64,000 nucleotides of DNA from Pseudomonas sp. Irchel 3E13 (lineage in GTDB: Bacteria; Pseudomonadota; Gammaproteobacteria; Pseudomonadales; Pseudomonadaceae), in assembly GCF_900187455.1 (NCBI RefSeq), contig NZ_FYDX01000016.1:111962-175961 (forward strand). Reading direction: 5' to 3'. Positions within the stretch are counted from its first letter, which is position 1; the number at the start of each line of letters is the position of its first letter. The position numbers and the translations under genes were made by a program. Shown piece by piece: positions 49,512-59,632 of the stretch. The notes under the pieces were generated by a model that saw only the letters and a list, made by a program, of their open reading frames with translations, was not told the origin of the DNA and made no database searches.

Positions 49512-50522
49512 TTACTCGTCCTGATACTGCGCTGCGGCGCTGGTCAGGGTCTTGGCGATCAACTGGCGCAGTGCCGTTGGCTGTTCGACGATCAGTTCAT
49601 CGCCCTGGCTGAGCAGCCACCAGCGCAGGCTCCAACTGTTGCTGACCGTGGCCTGGAGCCTGTGGCCGTGTTCCAGGTCGGTCAGGGTCATGTCCGCTGA
49701 CAGCGGCGTCTCGCGCACCAGCCGTGCGAGGTTGCTGCTGACCCAGGCGTGCAATTCGATTTTCTCGGCACTGCCGAATTGCAGGGCGTCGCTGCGCAGG
49801 TAGCTTTGCAGGTCAAAGGCGTCCAGGCCCTGGGCCGGGCTGGCCAGCACGCTCACCTGGCGGAAGCGGTGCACCGCGAACTGGCGGGTGTCGGTGAACG
49901 GCTGGGCGGTGGCGATCAGGTAGGCGATCTGGCCGCGCTGGATCAGCGCCAGCGGGTTGAGAGTCAGTTCGACGGTGCGGTCGGTGTGCGCCGAGTAGTA
50001 CTGGCACTGCAACTGATATTCCTCGAGCAGGGCCTTTTGCACCGTTTCCAGTATGGCGTCGGAGACTTCCGGGGCCTGCATGTTCATGTCCGGACGCACG
50101 CTGGCGACCTTGTCGAGCCAGCGCGCCGCTTTGTTCTCCGACGAAAGGTGTTCGAGCTTTTGCCGGGCATGGCTGAAGCGCGCATCCAGCCCTTTGAGCA
50201 TGCTGCCGGGGAGCAGGGGCCGCACCGCGTCTTCCACCAGCGCCAGGCTCAACGCCTCGCCCACGCTGAGGCCGCGCAAGTCCACGTAGGCGTTCGCCGC
50301 CCAGTACCAACCGTAGGGAATACTGCGGTCGTTGCGCTCCAGTGGGAAGATCAGCGACAGCTCGTTGAGGTCGCGTTCGATGCTGCGCTTGCTGATGCTG
50401 AAGCCGGCGTCCTTGAGGCGCAGGACCAGCTCCGCGCTGGTGATGCCGGGGGAGCGGCTGGGGAGCTGGCGCAGCAATTCCCATTGACGGCTGAGGGTGG
50501 CGCGGGTGGTGGCGGAGGGCAA
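49512..50522 (-). CDS. WYL-domain transcriptional regulator (YafY family)
   Basis: A 336-residue protein. The N-terminal DeoR-like helix-turn-helix is ITSAELVLRLKDAGFSISKR followed by SIERDLNELSLIFPLERND, and the WYL domain includes LNPLALIQRGQIAYLIATAQ. WYL proteins sense ligands or nucleic acid signals and regulate stress or defence genes. The start is uncertain: a TTG (50520-50522) with AAGGA upstream gives the family N-terminus; ATGs at 50591 and 50603 would add 23-27 residues without similarity. No target is suggested by the neighbours. Confidence 0.85.
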   Translation of the reverse strand: MPSATTRATLSRQWELLRQLPSRSPGITSAELVLRLKDAGFSISKRSIERDLNELSLIFPLERNDRSIPYGWYWAANAYVDLRGLSVGEALSLALVEDAVRPLLPGSMLKGLDARFSHARQKLEHLSSENKAARWLDKVASVRPDMNMQAPEVSDAILETVQKALLEEYQLQCQYYSAHTDRTVELTLNPLALIQRGQIAYLIATAQPFTDTRQFAVHRFRQVSVLASPAQGLDAFDLQSYLRSDALQFGSAEKIELHAWVSSNLARLVRETPLSADMTLTDLEHGHRLQATVSNSWSLRWWLLSQGDELIVEQPTALRQLIAKTLTSAAAQYQDE

Positions 50523-50715
50523 AACGGTCAGTCCTTGTCTAGGCTTGCGGCGAAAGCATGATGTCCAGCAGAAGGCATGGCAGTTTGCCATTAATTTACC
50601 CATTCAGGGATGAACCGTTGAATTGCCCCGACCAACGTGTCCGCGACAGGTTTTGTCGTGACGCCCAGCAGAATCACGCCTCAACGCCCGCGCAGAAACC
50701 AGGGAGGGCGGTTCA

Positions 50716-51543
50716 GTGAGGATGAACATGTCTGCTGCCAGCAATATCTACTCTCTGCTCGGGCGCCTCTTGCCCGAGCGTGTCGTGCCCGCGCCTGGCC
50801 GTCTGCGCGTGAGACGGCTGTACACCGGCGTCGGCCTGCCGGCGCAGCGAGCGGCGCTTGGGGAGCGCTTCAGCCTGGTCAGCCTGCTGGATGACGCTCC
50901 GGACTTGCTGGCGGTCTATGGCGATCTACGCCGGCAGGCGCTGGAAGGCAGTGTCACGGCGCTCAACGACCTGGGCTGGATCTGGCTCAACGGCCGCTAC
51001 TGGCGCGCCGATCCGACGCTCGCCGGACACCTGCTGCGCATGGCGGCGGTGCAGGGCAGTGCGGTGGCCTGGTTCAACCTCGGTCAGCAGCATTACTTCG
51101 GCAAGGGCGTGGAAATTTCCTATCTCAACGCCGCCGAGTATTACCGGCACGCCTTCGAGGCCGGGCTGGCCGAGGCGGCAGCGGCGCTGGGCGATCTGTA
51201 TGAAGAAGAGGTCTGCGACGGCGGCGGCAATCTCTGGTCGGTGGACCTGCAAAAAGCCTACGAATGGTTTTTCCGTGGCGCCCAGCGTGGCGATGCGCGC
51301 TGCCGTTTCGAGGTGGGCTATCGTTTGCTGCATGGTCAGCAGGTCGCCGCCGACAGCCGTGCCGGGGTGTATTGGCTGGAGCTGGCGGCGGTGGCGGGGG
51401 TTGCGCAGGCGGCGGAAGAGCTGGCGCTGCACTTCAATACCAGCGGCAACGATCTGCGTTATCTGTTCTGGCGCGATCAGGCCATCAGCCTCGGCAGCCC
51501 GCTGGCGCTGGCGATGAAACTGGAAGCCCAGTTGCGTATCTGA
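50716..51543 (+). CDS. Sel1-repeat (TPR-like) protein
   Basis: A 275-residue helical protein with Sel1-like repeats: LNDLGWIWLNGRYWRADPTL, GSAVAWFNLGQQHYFGKGVE and AYEWFFRGAQRGDARCRFEV then YWLELAAVAGVAQAAEELAL. Sel1 repeats are protein-binding scaffolds. There is no clear signal peptide, but the first 20 residues are hydrophobic and basic. The start is a GTG with GGAGGG seven bases upstream; ATGs at 50722 and 50728 are alternatives. Function unknown. Confidence 0.8.
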   Translation: MRMNMSAASNIYSLLGRLLPERVVPAPGRLRVRRLYTGVGLPAQRAALGERFSLVSLLDDAPDLLAVYGDLRRQALEGSVTALNDLGWIWLNGRYWRADPTLAGHLLRMAAVQGSAVAWFNLGQQHYFGKGVEISYLNAAEYYRHAFEAGLAEAAAALGDLYEEEVCDGGGNLWSVDLQKAYEWFFRGAQRGDARCRFEVGYRLLHGQQVAADSRAGVYWLELAAVAGVAQAAEELALHFNTSGNDLRYLFWRDQAISLGSPLALAMKLEAQLRI

Positions 51544-51631
51544 TGTGAGTCCGTGGCCCTTGATCCGGGCCACGCCGAAAGGCTATTGACGCTCGGGGGC
51601 GTGATCGAAGAACATTGATAGTTAGCAAACT

Positions 51632-52108
51632 ATGAATATGGTCACTACCGTTCCCATGAAACTCGACGCACTGCAAATGAACACCAGCAGCGGCATGGTC
51701 GCGGCCAGCCGCAACTGGCGGCGCATCTGCCAGACCACGCTGGCGCGCTTTGGCATTTCCGAAGCCTGTGCGGTGCCGCTGCTGATGATCCTGCGCCTGG
51801 GTGACGGTGTGCATCAGGTCGCGGTGGCGCAGGCGGTGGGGGTGGAAAGCCCGTCGCTGGTGCGCCTGCTGGATCAGTTGTGCGGTGCCGGCTACGTCTG
51901 CCGCAGCGAAGACCCGGGCGACCGCCGGGCCAAGGCCCTGAGCCTGACCGACAAGGGCCGGGAACTGGCCGAAGCCATCGAGGGCGAACTGGTGCGCCTG
52001 CGCCGCGATGTGCTCAAGGACATTTCCGCCGCCGACCTGGAAGCCGCGCTGCGCGTGGTCAAAGCCTTCGAAGAGGCGGCCCAGCGCTCGCCGGGCCTGC
52101 CCTTGTGA
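51632..52108 (+). CDS. MarR-family regulator of the downstream efflux operon
   Basis: A 158-residue winged-helix regulator. The DNA-binding segment is HQVAVAQAVGVESPSLVRLL, followed by the wing CRSEDPGDRRAKALSLTDKG, typical of MarR. Its stop overlaps the GTG of the FUSC gene (GTGA), and all following junctions are similar, so it heads the operon and probably autoregulates it in response to an aromatic acid or drug. The ligand is not known. Two further in-frame ATGs lie downstream of the first. Confidence 0.9.
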   Translation: MNMVTTVPMKLDALQMNTSSGMVAASRNWRRICQTTLARFGISEACAVPLLMILRLGDGVHQVAVAQAVGVESPSLVRLLDQLCGAGYVCRSEDPGDRRAKALSLTDKGRELAEAIEGELVRLRRDVLKDISAADLEAALRVVKAFEEAAQRSPGLPL

Positions 52109-54195
52109 AAGACTTCTTCAGCTCCATGCCACCGGCGCGGGACTGGTTCTACGGCGTGCGCACCTTCGCCGCGTCGATGATCGCGCTGTACATCGCCCTG
52201 CTGCTGCAACTGCCGCGGCCTTACTGGGCGATGGCCACGGTGTACATCGTCTCCAGCCCGTTCGTCGGGCCCACCAGTTCCAAGGCGTTGTACCGCGCGG
52301 TCGGCACGCTGATCGGTGCTGCCGGCGCGGTGTTTCTGGTGCCGATGCTGGTGCAGGCGCCGGTGCTGCTGACCATCGCCGTCGCGCTGTGGACGGCCAC
52401 GTTGCTGTTCCTTTCGCTGCACCTGCGCACCGCCAACAGCTACACCCTGATGCTGGCCGGCTACACCTTGCCAATGATCGCCTTGCCGGTGGTCGACAAC
52501 CCGCTGGCGGTGTTCGATATCGCCTCGTCGCGGGCCCAGGAAATCTGCCTCGGTATCGTCTGCGCGGCGGTGGTCGGCGCGGTGTTCTGGCCACGCCGGC
52601 TGACCCCGGTGTTCGTCGGTGCCACTGGCAACTGGTTCGCCGAAGCGATCCGCTACAGCGACACCTTCCTCGCCCGCGACACCGCCGCCGACACCGTCGG
52701 CAGCCTGCGCGCCTCGATGGTCACCACCTTCAACTCGCTGGAAATGATGATCGGCCAGCTTTCCCATGAAGGCGCCCGTCCGCAGACGGTGAAGAACGCC
52801 CGCGAACTGCGCGGGCGGATGATTCACCTGCTGCCGGTGATCGATGCGCTGGACGACGCCTTGCTCGCCCTCGAAGCCCGCGCGCCGCAGGAGGCTCGAG
52901 CGTTGCAGCCGCTGCTGGCGAGCACCCGTGAGTGGCTGCGCGCCACGGCCGAAGACGCCTCGGTGGCGCGCTGGTCGGCGCTGCGCGAACAGCTCGAACG
53001 CTTGCAACCCAGCGTCGCCGAGCTGGATGAACGCCCCGGCCTGCTGCTGTCCAACGCGCTCTATCGGCTCGGCGAGTGGATCGACCTGTGGCAGGACTGC
53101 TGCAGCCTGAAACACGCCATCGCCCGCGAAGACCTCTCGCCCTGGCGCGCCGTGTACCGGCACTGGCGGCTCGGCCGGCTGACGCCGTTCTTCGACCGCG
53201 GCCTGATGCTCTATTCGGTGTTCTCCACCTTCACCGCGATCCTCGCCGCCACCGCCCTGTGGGTCCTGACGGGCTGGGCCGATGGCGCCAGCGCGGTGAT
53301 CCTCGCGGCGGTGGCGTGCAGCTTCTTCGCGGCAATGGACGACCCGGCGCCGCAGATCTACCGGTTCTTCTTCTGGACCACGCTGTCGGTGGTGTTCGCC
53401 AGCCTCTACCTGTTCCTGGTGCTGCCGAACCTGCATGACTTCCCGATGCTGGTGCTGGCCTTCGCCATCCCGTTCATCTGCGTCGGCACCCTGACCGTGC
53501 AGCCGCGTTTCTACCTCGGCACGTTGCTGACCATCGTCAACACCGCGTCGTTCATCAGCATCCAGGGCGCCTACGACGCCGACTTCCTGGCCTTCGTCAA
53601 CGCCAACATCGCCGGGCCCGTGGGGTTGCTGTTCGCCTTCCTCTGGACGTTGGTGATGCGCCCGTTCGGCGTCGAGCTGGCGGCCAAGCGCCTGACCCGC
53701 TTCAGTTGGCGCGACATCGTCGGCATGACCCGGCCGGCGACGCTTGCCGAGCATCGGCGCCTCGGCGTGCAGATGCTCGACCGCCTGATGCAGCACCTGC
53801 CGCGCCTGAACCAGACCGGCCAGGACAGTGGCAGCGCCCTGCGTGACCTGCGTGTCGGCCTCAATCTGCTCGACCTGCTGGCGTACCTGCCGCGGGCGTC
53901 GGCGCAGCCTCGGGCGGCGTTGGAAAAAGTCATCGCGGAAGTCGGCGCGCACTTCCAGGCCTGCCTTGACGCTCGCGAGCGCCTGCACGCGCCGCCCGCG
54001 CTGCTGGGCAGCATGGAACTGGCGCGCCGCGCCCTGAATATTGCGGCCATGGACGGCCACGGCGATGCCCGCCTGCACTTGCTGCACGCGCTCAGCGGCC
54101 TGCGCCTGGCGCTGCTGCCGGGTGTGGAAGTGGTGCTGGAGCCCGCCGACCGTCAACCGCAACTGCCTTATGGCATCGATGGAGCGCCCCTGTGA
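52105..54195 (+). CDS. FUSC-family membrane efflux protein (AaeB-like)
   Basis: A 696-residue inner-membrane protein. Two hydrophobic blocks of about six helices (residues about 15-165 and 360-510; MIALYIALLLQLPRPYWAMA and GWADGASAVILAAVACSFF) flank soluble regions, which is the FUSC/AaeB layout for aromatic acid export. It starts at a GTG overlapping the MarR stop. It acts with the small DUF1656 protein, the HlyD-type adaptor and the outer-membrane factor that follow. Substrate inferred to be aromatic acids or drugs. Confidence 0.9.
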   Translation: MKDFFSSMPPARDWFYGVRTFAASMIALYIALLLQLPRPYWAMATVYIVSSPFVGPTSSKALYRAVGTLIGAAGAVFLVPMLVQAPVLLTIAVALWTATLLFLSLHLRTANSYTLMLAGYTLPMIALPVVDNPLAVFDIASSRAQEICLGIVCAAVVGAVFWPRRLTPVFVGATGNWFAEAIRYSDTFLARDTAADTVGSLRASMVTTFNSLEMMIGQLSHEGARPQTVKNARELRGRMIHLLPVIDALDDALLALEARAPQEARALQPLLASTREWLRATAEDASVARWSALREQLERLQPSVAELDERPGLLLSNALYRLGEWIDLWQDCCSLKHAIAREDLSPWRAVYRHWRLGRLTPFFDRGLMLYSVFSTFTAILAATALWVLTGWADGASAVILAAVACSFFAAMDDPAPQIYRFFFWTTLSVVFASLYLFLVLPNLHDFPMLVLAFAIPFICVGTLTVQPRFYLGTLLTIVNTASFISIQGAYDADFLAFVNANIAGPVGLLFAFLWTLVMRPFGVELAAKRLTRFSWRDIVGMTRPATLAEHRRLGVQMLDRLMQHLPRLNQTGQDSGSALRDLRVGLNLLDLLAYLPRASAQPRAALEKVIAEVGAHFQACLDARERLHAPPALLGSMELARRALNIAAMDGHGDARLHLLHALSGLRLALLPGVEVVLEPADRQPQLPYGIDGAPL

Positions 54196-54404
54196 TCGGT
54201 GAACTGGATATCAGCGGGGTGTTCCTGCCCACGCTGCTGGTGATGATGCTGCTGACCTATGTGCTGTTCCTCGCACTGCATGCCGTACTCAACCGCGTGC
54301 ATTTCTATCGCCTGGTCTGGCACCGGGCACTCTTCAACGTTGCGCTCTACGCCGTGCTGCTCGGTACGGTGGACCACTTTTGCCGAAGCCTGATGCTGCC
54401 ATGA
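54192..54404 (+). CDS. DUF1656 small membrane protein (AaeX-like)
   Basis: A 70-residue protein with two hydrophobic helices (LPTLLVMMLLTYVLFLALH and HRALFNVALYAVLLGTV), of the DUF1656 type always found with FUSC/AaeB and HlyD/AaeA genes. The GTG start overlaps the FUSC stop (GTGA) and the stop overlaps the HlyD start (ATGA). It is probably a subunit or assembly factor of the efflux complex. Confidence 0.9.
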   Translation: MIGELDISGVFLPTLLVMMLLTYVLFLALHAVLNRVHFYRLVWHRALFNVALYAVLLGTVDHFCRSLMLP

Positions 54405-55276
54405 AAAAACCTTTGTTGACCTTGGGCCGTGTTGTCCTGACGCTGCTGGTAGTGACCCTGGCGACCGTGCTGGTCTGGCAGATGGTCCTGTATTACATGT
54501 TCGCCCCCTGGACCCGCGACGGGCATATCCGCGCCGACGTGATCCAGATCGCCCCGGACGTCTCCGGCCTGATCCAGAAGGTCGAGGTCCGCGACAACCA
54601 ACTGATCAAGCGCGGCGACGTGTTGTTCACCATCGACCAGGACCGTTTCCACCTGGCCTTGCGCCAGGCCCAGGCGACCCTCGCCGAGCGCAAGGAAACC
54701 CTGGCCCAGGCGCAGCGCGAGACCAAACGCAACAAGGGTCTCGGCAACCTGGTGGCGGCCGAGCAACTGGAAGAGAGCCAGTCGCGTCAGGCCCGTGCCC
54801 AGTCCGCGCTGGATGAAGCCCAGGTGGCGGTGGACGCGGCGCAGCTCAACCTCGACCGTTCGGTGGTGCGCAGCCCGGTCAACGGCTACCTCAACGACCG
54901 CGCGCCGCGCGCCCACGAGTTCGTCAGCGTCGGCCGTCCGGTGCTGTCGGTAGTGGACAGCGAGTCGTACCACGTCGATGGCTATTTCGAGGAAACCAAG
55001 TTGTCCGGCATCCACATCGGCCAGTCCGTGGACATCCGCGTGATGGGTGACAGCACCCGCCTGCGCGGCCATGTGCAGAGCATCGCCGCCGGCATCGAAG
55101 ACCGCGACCGCAGCAGCGGCGCCAACCTGCTGCCCAACGTCAACCCGGCGTTCAGTTGGGTGCGCCTGGCGCAGCGGATTCCGGTGCGGATCGCCTTCGA
55201 TGACGTGCCCGCGGATTTCCGCCTGATCGCCGGGCGGACCGCCACCGTGTCGATCATCGAGGACGCGCATCAATGA
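54401..55276 (+). CDS. HlyD-family membrane fusion protein (AaeA/EmrA-like)
   Basis: A 291-residue periplasmic adaptor anchored by one N-terminal helix (RVVLTLLVVTLATVLVWQMV). The lipoyl-like domain has IAPDVSGLIQKVEVRDNQLI, followed by a coiled-coil hairpin (TLAERKETLAQAQRETKRNK) and the beta-barrel part VNGYLNDRAPRAHEFVSVGR. It bridges the FUSC protein and the outer-membrane channel. It overlaps both neighbours by 4 bases. Confidence 0.92.
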   Translation: MKKPLLTLGRVVLTLLVVTLATVLVWQMVLYYMFAPWTRDGHIRADVIQIAPDVSGLIQKVEVRDNQLIKRGDVLFTIDQDRFHLALRQAQATLAERKETLAQAQRETKRNKGLGNLVAAEQLEESQSRQARAQSALDEAQVAVDAAQLNLDRSVVRSPVNGYLNDRAPRAHEFVSVGRPVLSVVDSESYHVDGYFEETKLSGIHIGQSVDIRVMGDSTRLRGHVQSIAAGIEDRDRSSGANLLPNVNPAFSWVRLAQRIPVRIAFDDVPADFRLIAGRTATVSIIEDAHQ

Positions 55277-56673
55277 ACAAGCTGTCGCTGCTGGGCGTCA
55301 GCCTGATGCTCTCGGCCTGCCAGATGGTCGGGCCGGATTACCACCTGCCAGAGAAGGCGGCGCTCAACCGTGGCGACCTGCAAGGTGCGCTGCGCGCCGA
55401 TGCCGACAGCGTGGTGTCGGCGCCGGTGCCCGGTGATTGGTGGCGGCTGTACCGTGACGGGCGGCTGGATACCCTGGTCAATCAGGCGCTGGCGGCCAAC
55501 AGCGAGTTGCGCGTGGCGGCGGCCAACATTGCCCGCGCGCGTGCGCAAGTCGAGGAAGCCGAGGCCCAGGGTGGTTTCAGCGGCGGCGTGAAGCTGGGGG
55601 CGCAGCGCTTGCAGGAGTCGGGCGAGGCGTTCCTGCAGCCTGACAAAGTGCCGGTGGCGAACATCGGCGAGGCGATCCTCAGCGCCTCCTATCAGTTCGA
55701 CCTCTGGGGCACCCTCAAGCGTGGCGTCGAGGCGGCCCAGGCCAATGCCGACGCGGCCCAGGCCGCGGCGGACACGGCGCGGATCACCGTGGTCGCCGAC
55801 GTGGTTCGCGCCTACACCCAGGTGTGCGCGGCCAACGAGGAATTGCACATCGCCCGCGAATCGCTGGACCTGCAGGAGCAGGGCGTCAGCCTGACCCAGC
55901 GCCTGCGCGATGCCGGGCGTGGCGACGAAACCCAGGTGACCCGCTCGGAAACCCGCTTCAAATCCCTGCGCGCCGAGCTGCCGCGCTACCAGGCGGCCCG
56001 CGAGTCCGGCCTGTTCACCTTGTCGATGCTGCTGGCCAAGCCGGTCGACCAGTTGCCCGCCGGCACCGCCGACTGCGCCGAACTGCCGCATATCGCCCAA
56101 CTGATTCCGGTGGGCGATGGCGCTGCGCTGCTCAAGCGCCGCCCTGATGTGCGGCGCGCCGAGCGCCAGTTGGCGGCGGCCACCGCGACCATCGGCGTGG
56201 CCACGGGTCAGCTGTACCCGGATATCAGCATCGGCGCGCAAGTGGGCACCATCGGCATCCTGGAAAACCTCGGCAAGCCGGCCACCAACCGCTGGGGCTT
56301 TGGCCCGCTGCTGACCTGGACCGTGCCGACCAACGGCTCGCGGGCGCGGATTCGCGAAGCGGAGGCCAGCACCCAGGCCGCGCTGGCAAACTTCGACGGC
56401 GTGGTGCTCAACGCCATCCGCGAAACCCAGACCAGCCTGGCCCAGTACAGCGCCTTGCTGGACCGTCGCGATGCGCTGCAAGACGCAGAGCGCTCGGCGC
56501 GGCTGGCGGCGGATCAGACCCACCGTTTCTACCAGGCTGGCCGGGCGTCCTTCCTCGCCGACCTGGAAGCGACCCGCACCTACACCGACATGCGCGCGCA
56601 ACTGGCGACGGCCAATACCCAGGTGGCGATGGGGCAGATCGGGTTGTTCCTGGCACTCGGCGGGGGCTGGTAG
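55273..56673 (+). CDS. Outer-membrane efflux lipoprotein (NodT/OprM family)
   Basis: A 466-residue outer-membrane factor of the TolC superfamily. The lipobox LSAC gives Cys16 as the lipidation site, followed by the NodT-type start QMVGPDYHLPEKAAL. Both outer-membrane-efflux repeats are seen (DTLVNQALAANSELRVAAAN and DVRRAERQLAAATATIGVAT). It is the last gene of the five-gene marR-FUSC-DUF1656-hlyD-OMF operon, in which every junction is a 4-base overlap. No strong terminator follows. Confidence 0.92.
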   Translation: MNKLSLLGVSLMLSACQMVGPDYHLPEKAALNRGDLQGALRADADSVVSAPVPGDWWRLYRDGRLDTLVNQALAANSELRVAAANIARARAQVEEAEAQGGFSGGVKLGAQRLQESGEAFLQPDKVPVANIGEAILSASYQFDLWGTLKRGVEAAQANADAAQAAADTARITVVADVVRAYTQVCAANEELHIARESLDLQEQGVSLTQRLRDAGRGDETQVTRSETRFKSLRAELPRYQAARESGLFTLSMLLAKPVDQLPAGTADCAELPHIAQLIPVGDGAALLKRRPDVRRAERQLAAATATIGVATGQLYPDISIGAQVGTIGILENLGKPATNRWGFGPLLTWTVPTNGSRARIREAEASTQAALANFDGVVLNAIRETQTSLAQYSALLDRRDALQDAERSARLAADQTHRFYQAGRASFLADLEATRTYTDMRAQLATANTQVAMGQIGLFLALGGGW

Positions 56674-56702
56674 TCCGCAATCGCTAGCAGGCTCACTGCA
56701 GG

Positions 56703-56723
56703 TGTAGGAGCGGATTCATCCGC
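56703..56723. repeat. REP-type palindromic element next to the RAYT remnant
   Basis: TGTAGGA then GCGGATTCATCCGC (hairpin 56710-56723) is a Pseudomonas REP in the orientation opposite to that at 45598. It lies 57 bases before the RAYT pseudogene. Confidence 0.85.
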
Positions 56724-56779
56724 GATCGGCGGCGCAGCGCCTGACTACCTTGAACGCTCATCTTTTCAAGGACTGCCTC

Positions 56780-57042
56780 ATGCCCTACCCAGCCTCCGAG
56801 CTGTTACGTATTGGCCGTTTTTCCGAACGCGGGCGGCTGTATTTACTGACCTGCGTAGCGGAGGGGCGCAAAGCCGTGTTTCAGGACTTGAGGCCGGCCC
56901 GTCTAGTGGTTGAGCAATTCCGTCTGGCACAAACGGAGGGTGCAGCCAACTCGCTGGCTTGGATAGTAATGCCTGACATATGCGGGCCGGGTTGGCCAGA
57001 AGGGTAAGAGATTACTCTCACTGGGATGCAGTCTGGCTTTAA
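56780..57042 (+). pseudogene. REP-associated tyrosine transposase (RAYT), internally deleted
   Basis: The 5' part reads MPYPASELLRIGRFSERGRL then YLLTCVAEGRKAVFQDLRPA and ends SLAWIVMPD, the RAYT N-terminus up to the point where the catalytic His-x-His should follow. Instead the sequence jumps to RAGLARRVRDYSHWDAVWL in another frame (56983-57042), which is the typical RAYT C-terminus. The middle, with the HUH motif and catalytic tyrosine, is missing, so the gene is dead. The adjacent REP element supports the assignment. Confidence 0.8.
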
Positions 57043-57062
57043 GCCAGGATCCCGGCGCTACC

Positions 57063-57696
57063 TCACCGCTTGTTCAACCGCTGCGCCAATCGGTCCCCGC
57101 TTACCTGAATCAACGCCACCAGCACCACCAGCATGACGATCACGGTCAGCATGATCTGGGTGTCGAAGCGCTGGTAGCCGTACCGGTAGGCGATGTCGCC
57201 CAGCCCGCCCGCGCCGATGGCGCCGGCCATGGCCGAGGAGTTGATCATGGTCACCAGGGTGATGGTGAAGCCGCCCACTATTCCCGGCAGCGCCTCGGGC
57301 AACAGCACATGCCAGACGATATGCCAGCGCCGGCAGCCCATGGCCTGCGCCGCTTCGATCAGGCCGTGGTCGACTTCGCGCAGGCTGACTTCGGCAATCC
57401 GCGCGAAGAACGGGGTCGCGGCGATGGTCAGCGGGACGACCGCCGCCCACACGCCGTAGGTGGTGCCGACGATCAGCCGGGTGAAGGGGATCAGCGCGAC
57501 CATCAGAATCAGGAACGGTATCGAGCGGAACAGGTTGACGAACACGCCGAGCACGCGGTTCACGTTCGGCGCTTCGAAGATCCCGCCCTTGCCGCTGGTG
57601 ACCAGGATCACCGCCAGCGGAATCCCCGCCAGCAGTGCGATCAGCGAGGACACGCCGACCATCAGCAGGGTGTCGACGACGCCCTGCAACAAGCGA

Positions 57697-57707
<11 letters not shown>
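57063..57707 (-). CDS. metI: Methionine-type ABC transporter permease
   Basis: A 214-residue inner-membrane permease with about five or six helices and the coupling loop IEAAQAMGCRRWHIVWHVLL followed by PEALPGIVGGFTITLVTM, as in MetI. The start MWFDRLLQGVV lies inside the last 11 bases of metN. Together with metN and metQ it imports methionine or an organosulfur analogue. The presence of SfnB-like and FMN-dependent monooxygenase genes upstream suggests a sulfur-starvation role rather than general methionine supply. Confidence 0.9.
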
Positions 57708-58824
<1,117 letters not shown>

Positions 58825-58825
58825 C

Positions 58826-59632
58826 TCAGCTCTCCCAGCCCGGCTGGTACAGCTTGCCGTGGGCCTTGTCGAGGGCGGCGCGAACCACCGGCGAGTGTTG
58901 GTAGATGTCGATGAATTTGGCCAGGCGCGGGTCGTCCTTGTTCTGCGGTTTGATGACGAACTGGATCACGTATTCCTTGTGGTCGATGCCGTCGAACAGC
59001 AGCGCGGAACCGGCATCGAAGGTGTTGGCCAGGCGGATGTAATGCGGGTAGCCCTGGACCAGGTCGGCGTCTTCATAGGCGCGAACCAGTTGCACCGCCT
59101 CGACCTGAAGGATCTTGATCTTCTTCGGGTTGCCGACGATGTCGTCCTCGGTGGCCTTGTAGCCGACACCCGGCTTGAGGCTGATCAGGCCGGCCTTGGC
59201 CAGCAGTTGCAAGCCGCGACCGCCGTTGATCGGGTCGTTGGCGATGGCCACGGTGGCGCCTTCCGGCAGTTCCGCAGAGCTCTTGTGCTTCTTCGAGTAG
59301 AGGCCGACGTTGTTGATGATGCCGGGTGCGTAGGGCACCAGGTCGAAGCCGGCGGCGGACTTGGCGTTTTCCAGGAACGGGATGTGCTGGAAGTAGTTCA
59401 CGTCGATGTCGCCGGCGGCGAGGCTGACGTTGGGCGCGATCCAGTCGCTGAACTCGATCAGTTCGACGTTCAGTCCTTGCTTTTTCGCTTCACCGACCGC
59501 GGCTTCCAGCGGGATGGCGAAGGCGGCGGTGGTGCCGACTTTCAGTGGCGCATCGGCGGCGTGGCCGCTGCCGATCAGGCCGAGGGTGAGGGCGAGTGCC
59601 GCGACGGGGCGGCCGAAAAGGGTCTTAAGCAT
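58826..59632 (-). CDS. metQ: Methionine-type ABC transporter substrate-binding protein (NlpA/MetQ family)
   Basis: A 268-residue periplasmic protein. The signal peptide is VAALALTLGLIGSGHAAD-like with an ordinary cleavage site (no lipobox Cys seen). The family segments are VNYFQHIPFLENAKSAAGF and VAIANDPINGGRGLQLLAKA. The start MLKTLFGRP overlaps the end of the monooxygenase gene by 8 bases. It is one of several MetQ paralogues usual in Pseudomonas. Ligand: methionine or related sulfur compound. Confidence 0.9.
   Translation of the reverse strand: MLKTLFGRPVAALALTLGLIGSGHAADAPLKVGTTAAFAIPLEAAVGEAKKQGLNVELIEFSDWIAPNVSLAAGDIDVNYFQHIPFLENAKSAAGFDLVPYAPGIINNVGLYSKKHKSSAELPEGATVAIANDPINGGRGLQLLAKAGLISLKPGVGYKATEDDIVGNPKKIKILQVEAVQLVRAYEDADLVQGYPHYIRLANTFDAGSALLFDGIDHKEYVIQFVIKPQNKDDPRLAKFIDIYQHSPVVRAALDKAHGKLYQPGWES

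Noticed and set aside
51892..54162. 756-codon reverse-strand open frame
   Set aside because: Antisense to the FUSC gene. Its Gln/Arg/His-rich translation is the usual shadow of GC-rich coding DNA.
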